A stretch of DNA of 64,000 nt from the NCBI GenBank assembly GCA_018368455.1, contig JAGZEG010000008.1:62001-126000 (forward strand), read 5' to 3'. Both the position numbers and the translations under genes were made by a program. The DNA comes from Coriobacteriia bacterium (GTDB taxonomy: Bacteria; Actinomycetota; Coriobacteriia; Coriobacteriales; UMGS124). The notes under the pieces are model-generated. The model worked only from the letters and a program-made list of their open reading frames with translations, did not search any database and had not been told where the DNA came from. Shown one piece after another: positions 45,174-52,757 of this stretch. Positions within the stretch are counted from its first letter, which is position 1; each line of letters opens with the position of its first letter.

Positions 45174-45482
45174 GAAAATCCCCTTCTTCTCGATAGTTCA
45201 CACCTTGTGGGCCCCACGTACGCCGGAAGCTCCCGCGTACGCCAGCAAACTCGTTTATCATGGCGAAGTCGGCGTCCCCCTTTCATCACCCCAATGGGGG
45301 GCGAGGCAGCATCATCGCAGGCAGAATGCCGAAAAGTTGGGAGAAGTACCGTGGGCTGCCTCCGGGGGCATCGATCGGGAACGCATAGCACGCAACCTGC
45401 CGCGCAGGGCGAACGCACCTCTCGCAGGGACGCCCTCGTCGTCCTTCTGGCGTTCGCCTGCTCTCCGCTCAGGACGACGCTC
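45174..45482. other. divergent control region of reductase 3 and regulator 3
   Basis: No gene. GTACGCC occurs twice 20 nt apart (near 45217 and 45237) in a GC-rich setting and could be an operator. The frame of regulator 3 stays open upstream of its chosen ATG, so some of this may be coding. Confidence 0.4.
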
Positions 45483-46826
45483 ATGAACGCAGAGCTCTTC
45501 CCGCTGTTCGACGCCGTGTTCCCGTTCGCCCGAGACATCGGAGAACTCGCCGGGGCGCTGGCCGCCCTCAGCGTCGCAGCCGTCGCCATCGCGCGCCCTC
45601 GCCTGCTCAGGCCGGGAGCCATCACGATGGGGGCGCTCGCGCTGTGGTTTGTCGGCGTCGCCGGGACATTCCTGGGGCTCAGCGTCGGCTCCGTGGGCCT
45701 TCTGCTCGTCGGCACCTCTCTCAACAAGATCGGCGGTGCTTGGCTCTCGCTCTGTATCCTCGTCGCCTGCGGCACGACGCTCTCGCAGCGCCAGCTTCTC
45801 GGAGGGATCCCGGCAGCCATGGCCCTCGGATGCCTCGCGGCGCTCGCGGCAGACGCAGTGTCTCTGCCGTTTGCGCTCGCCGCCTACACCGCTGCAGCCC
45901 CCATCGGCGCAGCGCTCATCTATCCCATCGCACGACGCGCCATTCACGCCATCGCCGCCGCGCCCCCTGCACGCGAGGCGGCCATCACCTGGCCATCCTC
46001 CTACCTTCCACTGGGCAACCGCCTGTTCGTCTGCATATTTGCCTTCTCCGTCGCCACCGGCTTCGCCCAGCGATTCGGGCCGCAGGAGGGCAGACTCGAC
46101 AGCGTCCCCATCGCAGTTGCAACGTTTACCGCACTTGCCCTCTACTGCCTGCTGCGCGTCTCCGGTCAGAAGTTCGACATGCTGCTCGGGCTGTCCGTCG
46201 TGTTTACGATGGCAGGCTTTCTCGTCGTGCCCGTCGAGGGAGCGGCACACGTCTCCGCGGGGGCGCTTATCGTCGGAGACTCGTGCTATCAGGTGCTCTA
46301 CGACCTCGTGCTGTTTTCTCTCGCAGCGAGAAACCGCCTCGCCAGCCTTTCGGTCATCGGCTGGGGATGGGGGTGGAGCGTGCTCGGCATCATCCTGGGC
46401 GCCAATGCCGGAGCGTTCGCGCAGAGTGGCTCCCAGCCAACCATCGCCTATCTCGCGTCGGCAGCCATGGCGACCGCGCTGCTGGCCTACGTGCTGTTCG
46501 GCCTGCGCGGCTTTAGCTTCGACGCGACCATCGAAGGCATCGTGCCCGTTGAACCGCTCAGCATCCCCCAGGGAGCGCCCGGCCTCAGCATCGAGCAAGC
46601 CTGCGCAGAGCTTGCCACGGCCCGAGGGCTCACGACGCGCGAGGCTGACGTCCTGTGCCTGCTAGCGCACGGGCGGAACAACTCGTATATCCAGGAGGAG
46701 CTCGGCCTTACGAGAAACACCGTCAAGTCGCACATCAAGCACGTCTATCAAAAGCTCGGCGTGCACAGCCAGCAGGAGCTCATCGACATTGCGAGCGCAG
46801 GAAGAAATGGTGGGGATCCCACATAG
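45483..46826 (+). CDS. membrane-bound LuxR-family regulator 3
   Basis: About 447 residues. About 12 membrane segments (DIGELAGALAALSVAAVAIA on) and the C-terminal LuxR domain GLTTREADVLCLLAHG...NTVKSHIKHVYQKLGV. Divergent from reductase 3. ATG 45483 has AGGA 8-9 nt upstream. A longer start could add one hydrophobic stretch (ALVVLLAFACSPL). Confidence 0.85.
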   Translation: MNAELFPLFDAVFPFARDIGELAGALAALSVAAVAIARPRLLRPGAITMGALALWFVGVAGTFLGLSVGSVGLLLVGTSLNKIGGAWLSLCILVACGTTLSQRQLLGGIPAAMALGCLAALAADAVSLPFALAAYTAAAPIGAALIYPIARRAIHAIAAAPPAREAAITWPSSYLPLGNRLFVCIFAFSVATGFAQRFGPQEGRLDSVPIAVATFTALALYCLLRVSGQKFDMLLGLSVVFTMAGFLVVPVEGAAHVSAGALIVGDSCYQVLYDLVLFSLAARNRLASLSVIGWGWGWSVLGIILGANAGAFAQSGSQPTIAYLASAAMATALLAYVLFGLRGFSFDATIEGIVPVEPLSIPQGAPGLSIEQACAELATARGLTTREADVLCLLAHGRNNSYIQEELGLTRNTVKSHIKHVYQKLGVHSQQELIDIASAGRNGGDPT

Positions 46827-47056
46827 GGGAAAACCTAGCTGGTGGGGCCGGCTCGCGGAGAGGCTGCGAGGCGAGCCCGATTGCGAGGTCGGGGCTCCAG
46901 CGGCCCAACGTACGCCGGCGCCGGAGGGCAACTCGAGAGGACCCGCGACGCCAATCCCGCCGAGCACCGCGCACCATCGATCGGGGGAAGGCGCGACCCA
47001 GGACAAGATGGCACATCCTGCACGCAGAGGGCGCGAAGGCGGGCAGAACCTCGGCC

Positions 47057-47190
47057 TGTGTATGGGCACACAAGCGCGCAGAGGCCACACAGGATGCAGA
47101 CTGCAGGGCTACCTGCGAAAATGCCGAGCATGGTGCCGGTGCCCTCCGGGGACCCATACACGAGCTCCGTTCCTGGCCGCAAATCAGCCG
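47057..47190. repeat. intergenic palindrome, type II, copy 2
   Basis: TGTGTATGGG (47057-47066) and CCCATACACG (47153-47162) are inverted with one mismatch. The midpoint at 47110 reads GGCTACCTGCGAAAA. The right side CATACACGAGCTCCGTTCCTGGCCGCAAAT follows the pattern of the copy at 5140, in which CATACACGGCTC leads to CTGGCCGCGAAT. It lies between convergent genes; the rest of 46827-47326 holds no gene. Confidence 0.65.
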
Positions 47191-47326
47191 AGAACCAGCA
47201 ATGTGGGACGCCGAGACGCTTTCCGCGCCAGGAAAGCGGCCCGTGTCAGCCGCGCGCAGGCAGCTGATCGGGATGTGGGGCAGGAGCGCCGGACACAGGA
47301 AAGCAGCGCGCCCCCTCGCCTACCAG

Positions 47327-48265
47327 CTAGAGCAGCATGGCAAGCGTGCCAACGACGATGAGCACCAGGCCAACGGCAGACTTGCGCGTCAGTCGCTCGC
47401 CAAAGACAACGTAGGCAAACGCAATGGACACGAGGATGCTCAGCTTGTCGATAGGCACAACGAGGCTGGCTGGCCCCGTCTGAAGCGCACGGTAGAAGCA
47501 AAGCCACGACGCACCGGTCGCAAAGCCTGACAGCACGATGAACAGCAGCTCACGACCGTTGATATGGCGAAGCTCACCCTGCTTGCGCGTCACGAACACC
47601 ATGACCCACGCCATGACGAGCACGACGATCGTACGGATAGCCGTGCCCAGGTTCGACTCGACATCCGTGATGCCGACCTTGCCCAAGATGGACGTCAGCG
47701 CGGCGAACACGGCACTCAGCAGCGCGTAGACGAGCCAGGCATGACGACCGTTGAACAACGCGGATATGCGCGCGCCAAGCGTGGAGGGCCCGGAGCCGGT
47801 AGCGGCATGCGCCACCTCTTCGGAAACGGAAGCGGAGCCCTCCCTCTTCTGGATCATAAGGAAGGTACCCACGGCAATGACGATGATGCCGACAATCTGC
47901 GGCGCCGCAACCGGCTCGCCCAACAGGATGAACGCGAGCAGAACGGTGAGCACGATGCTCGACTTGTCGATGGGCACGACCTTGTTGACGTCGCCAAGCT
48001 GGAGCGCCTTGAAGTAACACAGCCACGATCCACCCGTCGCCAGACCTGACAGCGCAAGGAAAAGCAGCGTGCGTCCTGAAATGTCGCCGATCGAATCCTG
48101 TGAGCCCACAACGAACACCATGACCCACGAAAACGCCAGCACAACGACCGTGCGGATAGCCGTTGCCACCGTGGAGTCCGTCGTACGGATGCCGCATTTC
48201 GCCAAGATGGACGTCAGGCCTGCGAACAGCGCCGATCCCACCGCAAACAGCAGCCACGATCCCAT
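47327..48265 (-). CDS. EamA/DMT-family transporter
   Basis: 312 residues, 10 membrane helices in two EamA repeats. Each repeat carries WLCY/WLCF-x(K/R)ALQ, V-V-P-I-D-K and an EamA helix (SSIVLTVLLAFILLGEP; LSILVSIAFAYVVFGER). Drug/metabolite transporters of this type export or import small metabolites; cargo unknown. ATG 48265 is preferred because GAAGGGG lies 8 nt upstream; a GTG 9 nt earlier is possible. Promoter at 48420-48448. Confidence 0.88.
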   Translation of the reverse strand: MGSWLLFAVGSALFAGLTSILAKCGIRTTDSTVATAIRTVVVLAFSWVMVFVVGSQDSIGDISGRTLLFLALSGLATGGSWLCYFKALQLGDVNKVVPIDKSSIVLTVLLAFILLGEPVAAPQIVGIIVIAVGTFLMIQKREGSASVSEEVAHAATGSGPSTLGARISALFNGRHAWLVYALLSAVFAALTSILGKVGITDVESNLGTAIRTIVVLVMAWVMVFVTRKQGELRHINGRELLFIVLSGFATGASWLCFYRALQTGPASLVVPIDKLSILVSIAFAYVVFGERLTRKSAVGLVLIVVGTLAMLL

Positions 48266-48419
48266 CGCGCCCACCCCTTCAGAATCGAACCGGGGACGTC
48301 TTCTGGCGCCTCCAGAAACTAGCGCGAAGCGTACCGCCGCTGTGCGACGAGGGGGACGATCCCTGCTGGCAAAAGAGGACCACCACGGTTTTTCAACGGG
48401 ACAAGTATGCTCGTTAAAT

Positions 48420-48448
48420 TATGTACAGTTGTGGTGTATTTGCTACAA
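48420..48448 (-). promoter_or_regulatory. promoter of the EamA transporter gene
   Basis: On the minus strand TTGTAG (48443-48448), a 17-nt spacer, TACATA (48420-48425), in an AT-rich patch. It lies after the upstream RNA's terminator, so the transporter need not depend on that RNA. Confidence 0.5.
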
Positions 48449-48495
48449 AGACGATCGAAAAGATCCGCGCCATCCGGCGTTCGAGTTCGTCTCAT

Positions 48496-48577
48496 AAAAA
48501 GGGCCGCTAAAGGTGCAACTTTAGCGGCCTGAACAGAGGCGCTGCCCGACCCTGCTTAAGGTCACTCGGGCCCCGCT
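48496..48577 (-). ncRNA. short stand-alone RNA, family A copy 1 (candidate)
   Basis: A -10 TATACT (48584-48589, minus strand, preceded by GGGG) starts an ~82-nt RNA that reads AGCGGGGCCCG, GTGACCTTAAGCAGGGTC, GGGCAGCGCCT. It ends in a strong terminator GGCCGCTAAAG/CTTTAGCGGCC with TTTTT (48496-48529). GCCCG and CGGGC form a stem around a smaller hairpin with a 5' bulge. The 5' domain closely resembles that of the RNA at 60060. No open frame of note. It could be a stand-alone RNA or a riboswitch-like leader for the EamA gene. Confidence 0.6.
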
Positions 48578-48695
48578 GGTTCTAGTATACCCCATGTGAT
48601 GCGTATCTATAGCGTGTTTTCTCAACAAGATAACACCACGTACGAGACGTTGATTATCAAAGCCACTGCAACGCTTCCCATACTGATCGCAACGC

Positions 48696-50132
48696 GTTGC
48701 GCTGAGTCCGGGAATGAACTCCCCTGTAGGCCGGATGGGCCGGCCCGGAGAGGAGGCCGGCCATGTGCGCCGCGAAGAAGGGCAAGCCGCCGACCGAGAG
48801 GGCCTACGGCAGGCTGACGATGCTCGAGAGGAAGGACATCGAGAGGGCGCTCGGGCGCGGGGAGCCGTGCCGCAAGATCGCCCGCGGGCTCGGCCGCAGC
48901 CCCTCGACGGTGAAGCGCGAGGTCGACCGGCACCGCTTCGTCACCTCGCCCAAGTCCCTGCGCGGCGAGCCGGCGCCCGAGGACCTCGGCGGCGCCTGCC
49001 CGAAGCTCGGGGCGTGGCCGCGGTGCTGCAACGGCTGCAGCCACAAGGGCGGCTACGGCTGCAGCAGGAAACCGAAGGTCGCCTACGTCGCGAAGTGGGC
49101 GCAGGCGACGGCCGACGCGGAGCTCTCGGAGAGCCGCTCCGGCATCGACGAGACCGAGGAGTCCGCTGAGGCGAAGCTGAGGGCCCTGCGCGAGGGGACC
49201 GGGCGCGGGCTGTCGCCCGCCCAGATAGCGCTCATGGGCGGCCCGCCCGCGAGCACGGGCTACCGTTGGATCGACCGGGGCTACGCCGAGATGACCAACC
49301 TGGGGAACCTGCGCCGCAAGACCGGCTACAGGCTGTGCAAGAAGCGCAAGAGGGCCGTGACGCGGCACTCGCCCTCCAGGTCGCACGCGGCGTTCCTCGC
49401 GCTCGGCGAGGACGCGTGCGCCGCGGCGTGGGAGATGGACACGGTCGAGGGCTCCGCCGCCGACTCCGCGCGGCTGCTCACCGTCCTGCACAGGCCGAGC
49501 CGGTTCCAGGCGGCGCTGCTGATCCCGGACGGGACGTGCGGGTCGGTGCTCGCCGCGCTGCGATCGCTCTCCGAGGCGCTCGGCGGCCCGGCGGCCATGC
49601 GGCGCGTGTTCGGAACCGTGCTCACCGACAACGGCTCCGAGTTCGCCGACGAGGCCGCCATCGGCGCCGTCCTCGGAGAGCGCCCGGGCGAGGTGAGGCT
49701 TTTCTACTGCGACCCGAGGCAGTCGCAGCAGAAGGGCGCCTGCGAGAGGAACCACGTCGAGATAAGGAAGATGCTGCCGAAGGTGTCCGGCATCAGGTTC
49801 GACCTGCTCACGGGGGCCGACGTGTCGCTCGCCATGAGCCACGTCAACTCCGAGCCCAGGGGCGCGCTCGCATGGGGCAGGCCCGTCGACGCGCTCGAGG
49901 CCGCCTTCGGCGACGACGCACGCGCGCTCATGGCGGCGCTCGGCGTCGAGGCCGTCGGGATCGACGCGATAGACCTCACGCCGGGGCTCGTGGGGCGCGC
50001 CCGCGAGGAGAGGGGCGACCCGCCGCTGACCGGGTAGGCTCCGGGGACAACCCAAGGTGCGCGGGCCCGTTGCGCTGAGTCCGGACCGACGGCGCGGCGG
50101 GCCGGCGGAGCATGGTCCGAACCCAGCGCAAC
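48696..50132 (+). mobile_element. IS30-family insertion sequence
   Basis: Terminal inverted repeats GTTGCGCTGAGTCCGG (48696-48711) and CCGAACCCAGCGCAAC (50117-50132), 14 of 16 matching, flanked by a 2-bp GC duplication as is usual for IS30. Length 1437 bp with a single transposase gene. The right end carries a second inverted copy of the end sequence (50069-50087), giving a 19-bp hairpin (17 of 19 paired). A third copy, GTTGCGCTGACTGCGG, lies outside at 50200-50215. Confidence 0.75.
48763..50037 (+). CDS. IS30-family transposase
   Basis: 424 residues. N-terminal HTH_38-type helix-turn-helix (LTMLERKDIERALGRGEPCRKI...SPSTVKREV, 18-54). Then a Cys cluster (Cys79, Cys88-89, Cys92, Cys100) that may bind zinc. 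The DDE catalytic domain has Asp226 (WEMDTVEG), Asp289 (LTDNGSEF) and Glu328 (GACERNH). Near-perfect ribosome site (AGAGGAGG, 6 nt before the ATG). The reading frame is intact, so the element may be active. Confidence 0.92.
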   Translation: MCAAKKGKPPTERAYGRLTMLERKDIERALGRGEPCRKIARGLGRSPSTVKREVDRHRFVTSPKSLRGEPAPEDLGGACPKLGAWPRCCNGCSHKGGYGCSRKPKVAYVAKWAQATADAELSESRSGIDETEESAEAKLRALREGTGRGLSPAQIALMGGPPASTGYRWIDRGYAEMTNLGNLRRKTGYRLCKKRKRAVTRHSPSRSHAAFLALGEDACAAAWEMDTVEGSAADSARLLTVLHRPSRFQAALLIPDGTCGSVLAALRSLSEALGGPAAMRRVFGTVLTDNGSEFADEAAIGAVLGERPGEVRLFYCDPRQSQQKGACERNHVEIRKMLPKVSGIRFDLLTGADVSLAMSHVNSEPRGALAWGRPVDALEAAFGDDARALMAALGVEAVGIDAIDLTPGLVGRAREERGDPPLTG

Positions 50133-50283
50133 GCCTTTCCCCACAACCACCTCAACTGCGGGAAGGGTGCAGGGGGAGCGCCAAGGGAGGCCCCTCCGCG
50201 TTGCGCTGACTGCGGAAACGCGGAGGGGCTCGGATGTGTTGCATTAAGGTTGGTACTCAACCCACCACGTACGAGAGATTCAG

Positions 50284-50320
50284 AGCGGACCCGCGATCCC
50301 AGGCGGATCGCGGGTCCGCT
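50284..50320 (-). terminator. terminator-like hairpin of reductase 4
   Basis: AGCGGACCCGCGATCC pairs perfectly with GGATCGCGGGTCCGCT around 5 nt, 13 nt after the stop. No U-tract. Confidence 0.65.
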
Positions 50321-50332
50321 CGTCAGTCGTCG

Positions 50333-52105
50333 CTACGCCTGGCTTGCGTACATGCCCGCGATATAACCGGACGTCTGGACCTTGCCGATGCCGTGCACGT
50401 GGTGGCCGCCAGCAGACTCGCCGCAAGCAAACAGGCCATCGATCGGCGTTCCGTCGATCCTCAGCACCTGGCGATGGGCGTCGGTGCGCAGACCGGTCAG
50501 GCAGTCATGCAGAATCGGCGTCGCCCAAGCGGCGTAGAACGGACCCGTCTCGATCTTGGCAGTCAGCGTCTCCGGATCACGACCGTAGACCTCGTCCGTG
50601 CCCGCATCAACGGAGGCGTTGTAGGCCTCGACCTCCTTGACCAGTGTAGCGGGGTCAACTTTAACGTCCTCGTAATACTTGTTAACGATGGCCGCTGCAA
50701 GGTCTTCGATCGTATCGGCCTTGAAGAAGTAACCGTTCTCGATGTCGACGTTGGGGTAGTCGCAATTCCAGCCGTTCGCCTCAGCCGTCGCACTGTCAAA
50801 GATGGCCCAGATCGGGCCGCCGACGCGCTCGGTGCCCAGGTCGGTCGTGATGACAGCACTGCCCATGGCATCGGCATAGAAGTCGTACTTATCGGCGTCT
50901 TTGCCCTTGAGGCTCATATTCTCGTCGTGGAAGCGCGCGCCGAGCATGTTGACGAAGATGATGCCGTTCACATCGGCAAGGCGCAGGCCCACGCCTCCGG
51001 CCAGCGGAAACACCTGGCTGCCCGTCTCCCATGCGAGGTTCTGGTAGCCGTAGCGAACGCCGATGTGCTTGTTTGCCGTAATGGGCGAGGCAGCCTGCAC
51101 CGTCCAATTCGCCGTGTCGCCCAGGCCGGCGCCGATGGCCAGACCCGCGATTTCGCCCGATGCGTCCTGGAAGCTATACGGCTCGCCGGCAACGCCGTCG
51201 TACTCCTTCGTCCAGCGCGGGTCGAACATCGTGCGCCACTCAACGTTGCCCGTACCGCCACCCGTTGCGATGATGACGGCCTTCGATGCGCTGATAGCAA
51301 GAACCTCGGTTGTGTCCTGGATGTTCTCGTCAGCATGCTCGCCCACCAGTTCGGTGCCGTCAGGCAGCGTGCGCGGGTTGTAGCTCGCGCGAATGCCGAC
51401 AACGCGGCCGGAGTCATCCACAACGAGGGCGTCCATGTGACGGTTCATCATGAAGTCGACGCCCTCCTTGCGCGCCGTCTCCTCGAACGGACGCGTCAGG
51501 GCGATACCGTTGTTGCCCGACTCCTTAGAGCCTGTGTCAATCTTGACGTAAGGGCTCGAGTCGGCCACAGCGCTACGCGGTACGGAGTCGGCCTCGTCAC
51601 CCATGCCATTGACGGCGACGGTGCCCTCGGGGAACGACAGGCCCTTCGTCAGCATCCAGTCGAAGCACTCCGCCATGCGATCAGCGCACTCGCGCAGAAT
51701 GGCGCGATCGTTGAAGCGCGTATTGATGTATGCGGGGTTGGTGTGGTCAAGATAGTACTGGTCAGGCGAATCCTCGACGCCCGAGTCCTTCTGCAGCTTC
51801 GTGCCGCCACCGGAGTGCGTGATGCCGCCGGAGACAGCCGCGTGACCACCGGTGTCGTAGTTGGCGTCGATGCACAGGACCTTTAACCCCTCGTCGTTGC
51901 ACTTAAGCGCCGCGAGCAGGCCCGCGGCACCCGCGCCGCACACGACGATGTCGTACTCGTAATCCCAGGCGTCAGGAACGTCGTTCTCGGACGCCTTGGC
52001 AAACATCGGCGCCAAGCCGGCCGAAGCCGCGATGCCAGCTCCCGCCAGAGCCGCGCCCGTCACGAAATTCCGCCTCGTGATATCCCCCGAGATCTTGCCC
52101 TCCAT
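50333..52105 (-). CDS. Tat-exported FAD-dependent reductase 4 (FAD_binding_2 family)
   Basis: 590 residues. Twin-arginine ITRRNFVTG (9-17), GAGAAG (57-62), C-terminal DGLFACGESAGGHHVHGIGK. The substrate region keeps a His (ILHDCLTGLRTD, where fumarate reductases have HHTMGG), but the GANRLGG Arg segment is replaced by HGIGKVQTSGYIAG, so it is distinct from the other four. No regulator is adjacent, because its 3' side is occupied by the mobile element and its 5' side by a gene remnant. AAGGGGGG precedes the ATG. Confidence 0.86.
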   Translation of the reverse strand: MEGKISGDITRRNFVTGAALAGAGIAASAGLAPMFAKASENDVPDAWDYEYDIVVCGAGAAGLLAALKCNDEGLKVLCIDANYDTGGHAAVSGGITHSGGGTKLQKDSGVEDSPDQYYLDHTNPAYINTRFNDRAILRECADRMAECFDWMLTKGLSFPEGTVAVNGMGDEADSVPRSAVADSSPYVKIDTGSKESGNNGIALTRPFEETARKEGVDFMMNRHMDALVVDDSGRVVGIRASYNPRTLPDGTELVGEHADENIQDTTEVLAISASKAVIIATGGGTGNVEWRTMFDPRWTKEYDGVAGEPYSFQDASGEIAGLAIGAGLGDTANWTVQAASPITANKHIGVRYGYQNLAWETGSQVFPLAGGVGLRLADVNGIIFVNMLGARFHDENMSLKGKDADKYDFYADAMGSAVITTDLGTERVGGPIWAIFDSATAEANGWNCDYPNVDIENGYFFKADTIEDLAAAIVNKYYEDVKVDPATLVKEVEAYNASVDAGTDEVYGRDPETLTAKIETGPFYAAWATPILHDCLTGLRTDAHRQVLRIDGTPIDGLFACGESAGGHHVHGIGKVQTSGYIAGMYASQA

Positions 52106-52221
52106 TAGAAATCCCCCCTTACTTGGGCCGTATGCGGGCGCCCCCATGCGCCCCCAGGCCAGCTATGGGAGCATGCCTCCATAGCTTGCGCACAATCATA
52201 GTCCGCGCGACGGAGAAATCA

Positions 52222-52423
52222 ATGGCAGTTAACTGCGGGCTCGCAGCCTGGAAAGAGGAGTACCCCGAGGTCTATGCCAAGACGATCCAGGGCATCCCGA
52301 TGGGCTGCCCGGCGACTCCGAACCGGCATCGGCGCCACGTGCGTGTTCCTGGCAAGTCCCAGCGCCAAGTACATCTCTAGCGAGACGCTCACGCTCCAGG
52401 GCGGCAGCGGCCTGCGCCCGTAA
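52222..52423 (+). pseudogene. truncated, frameshifted short-chain dehydrogenase/reductase
   Basis: From 52222 the frame reads MAVNCGLAAWKEEYPEVYAK then TIQGIPMG. A shift in the following GC-rich run moves the reading frame, and it continues as GIGATCVFLASPSAKYISSE then TLTLQGGSGLRP to TAA 52421-52423. Those two parts are the last ~65 residues of an SDR enzyme (IPMGRpGD..IGATcvFLAS..a.yIsGeTL.vqGG). The cofactor and catalytic domains are missing. It is the wreck of an oxidoreductase next to reductase 4. Confidence 0.8.
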
Positions 52424-52451
52424 GGCGAGACGAGCCTGCCGGCCGGGCCCT

Positions 52452-52757
52452 CTAGAAGCTCGCGTAGACGAACTGCGGGGGCTCAGCCATGCCGGAGAAC
52501 ACCGTGAACCACACAAGCAGGGCCACCATGCCCGCGGCCGCCACGCACCCGCCCAGTGCCGCAAGCCGCGAGTGCGCCACGCCAAAGCGCACGACGGCCT
52601 GAGCAGCGGCATGCAGTGGCCGCCGCTCCTTCTTCTTGGCACCCGGGTGGCGGGTCGCGGAGACCGGCTTGCGGGGCTGCGGGCCAGACGCGTCCCGCAC
52701 CGTCGCGTCCCCCGCGCCCGCAGCCGTCCCCATCTTCTTCTCGCGATCCTCGCTCAT
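52452..52757 (-). CDS. DltX-like small membrane protein at the end of the dlt operon
   Basis: 101 residues. A basic, Ala/Pro-rich cytoplasmic N-terminus (1-62), one membrane helix (about 66-87, AALGGCVAAAGMVALLVWFTVF), a short outside tail and the C-terminus PPQFVYASF. Known DltX proteins are ~50-residue single-pass proteins ending in F-I-Y-N-x-F, whose Tyr is implicated in carrying D-alanine to the cell-wall acceptor. Here the motif is FVYASF with Tyr98. It overlaps the dltD stop by 4 nt (ATGA), so it is translated with the operon. The long N-terminus and last-gene position differ from the usual dltXABCD. Function inferred from motif and place. Confidence 0.7.
   Translation of the reverse strand: MSEDREKKMGTAAGAGDATVRDASGPQPRKPVSATRHPGAKKKERRPLHAAAQAVVRFGVAHSRLAALGGCVAAAGMVALLVWFTVFSGMAEPPQFVYASF

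Larger units (their letters stand above)
48634..50276. mobile_element. small repeat-bounded (MITE-like) element interrupted by an IS30-type element
   Basis: CACCACGTACGAGA occurs at 48634-48647 and again at 50263-50276, a perfect 14-bp direct repeat. Just inside are 30-nt imperfect inverted repeats (48649-48678, starts GTTGATTATCAA; 50232-50261, reverse complement starts GTTGAGTACCAA) with 22 of 30 matches. Without the IS30 (48696-50132) the element would be about 180 bp and non-coding. The 14-bp duplication is too long for IS30, so it belongs to the outer element. Confidence 0.6.

Noticed and set aside
48285..48300. GGTTCGATTCT on the minus strand before the EamA gene, tRNA-like
   Set aside because: The T-stem does not pair and no other tRNA arms are present.
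48330..48494. Short frame after the terminator of the RNA at 48496 (begins MRRTRTPDGADLF)
   Set aside because: Third positions are not GC-rich as in real genes here, and the EamA promoter lies inside it.
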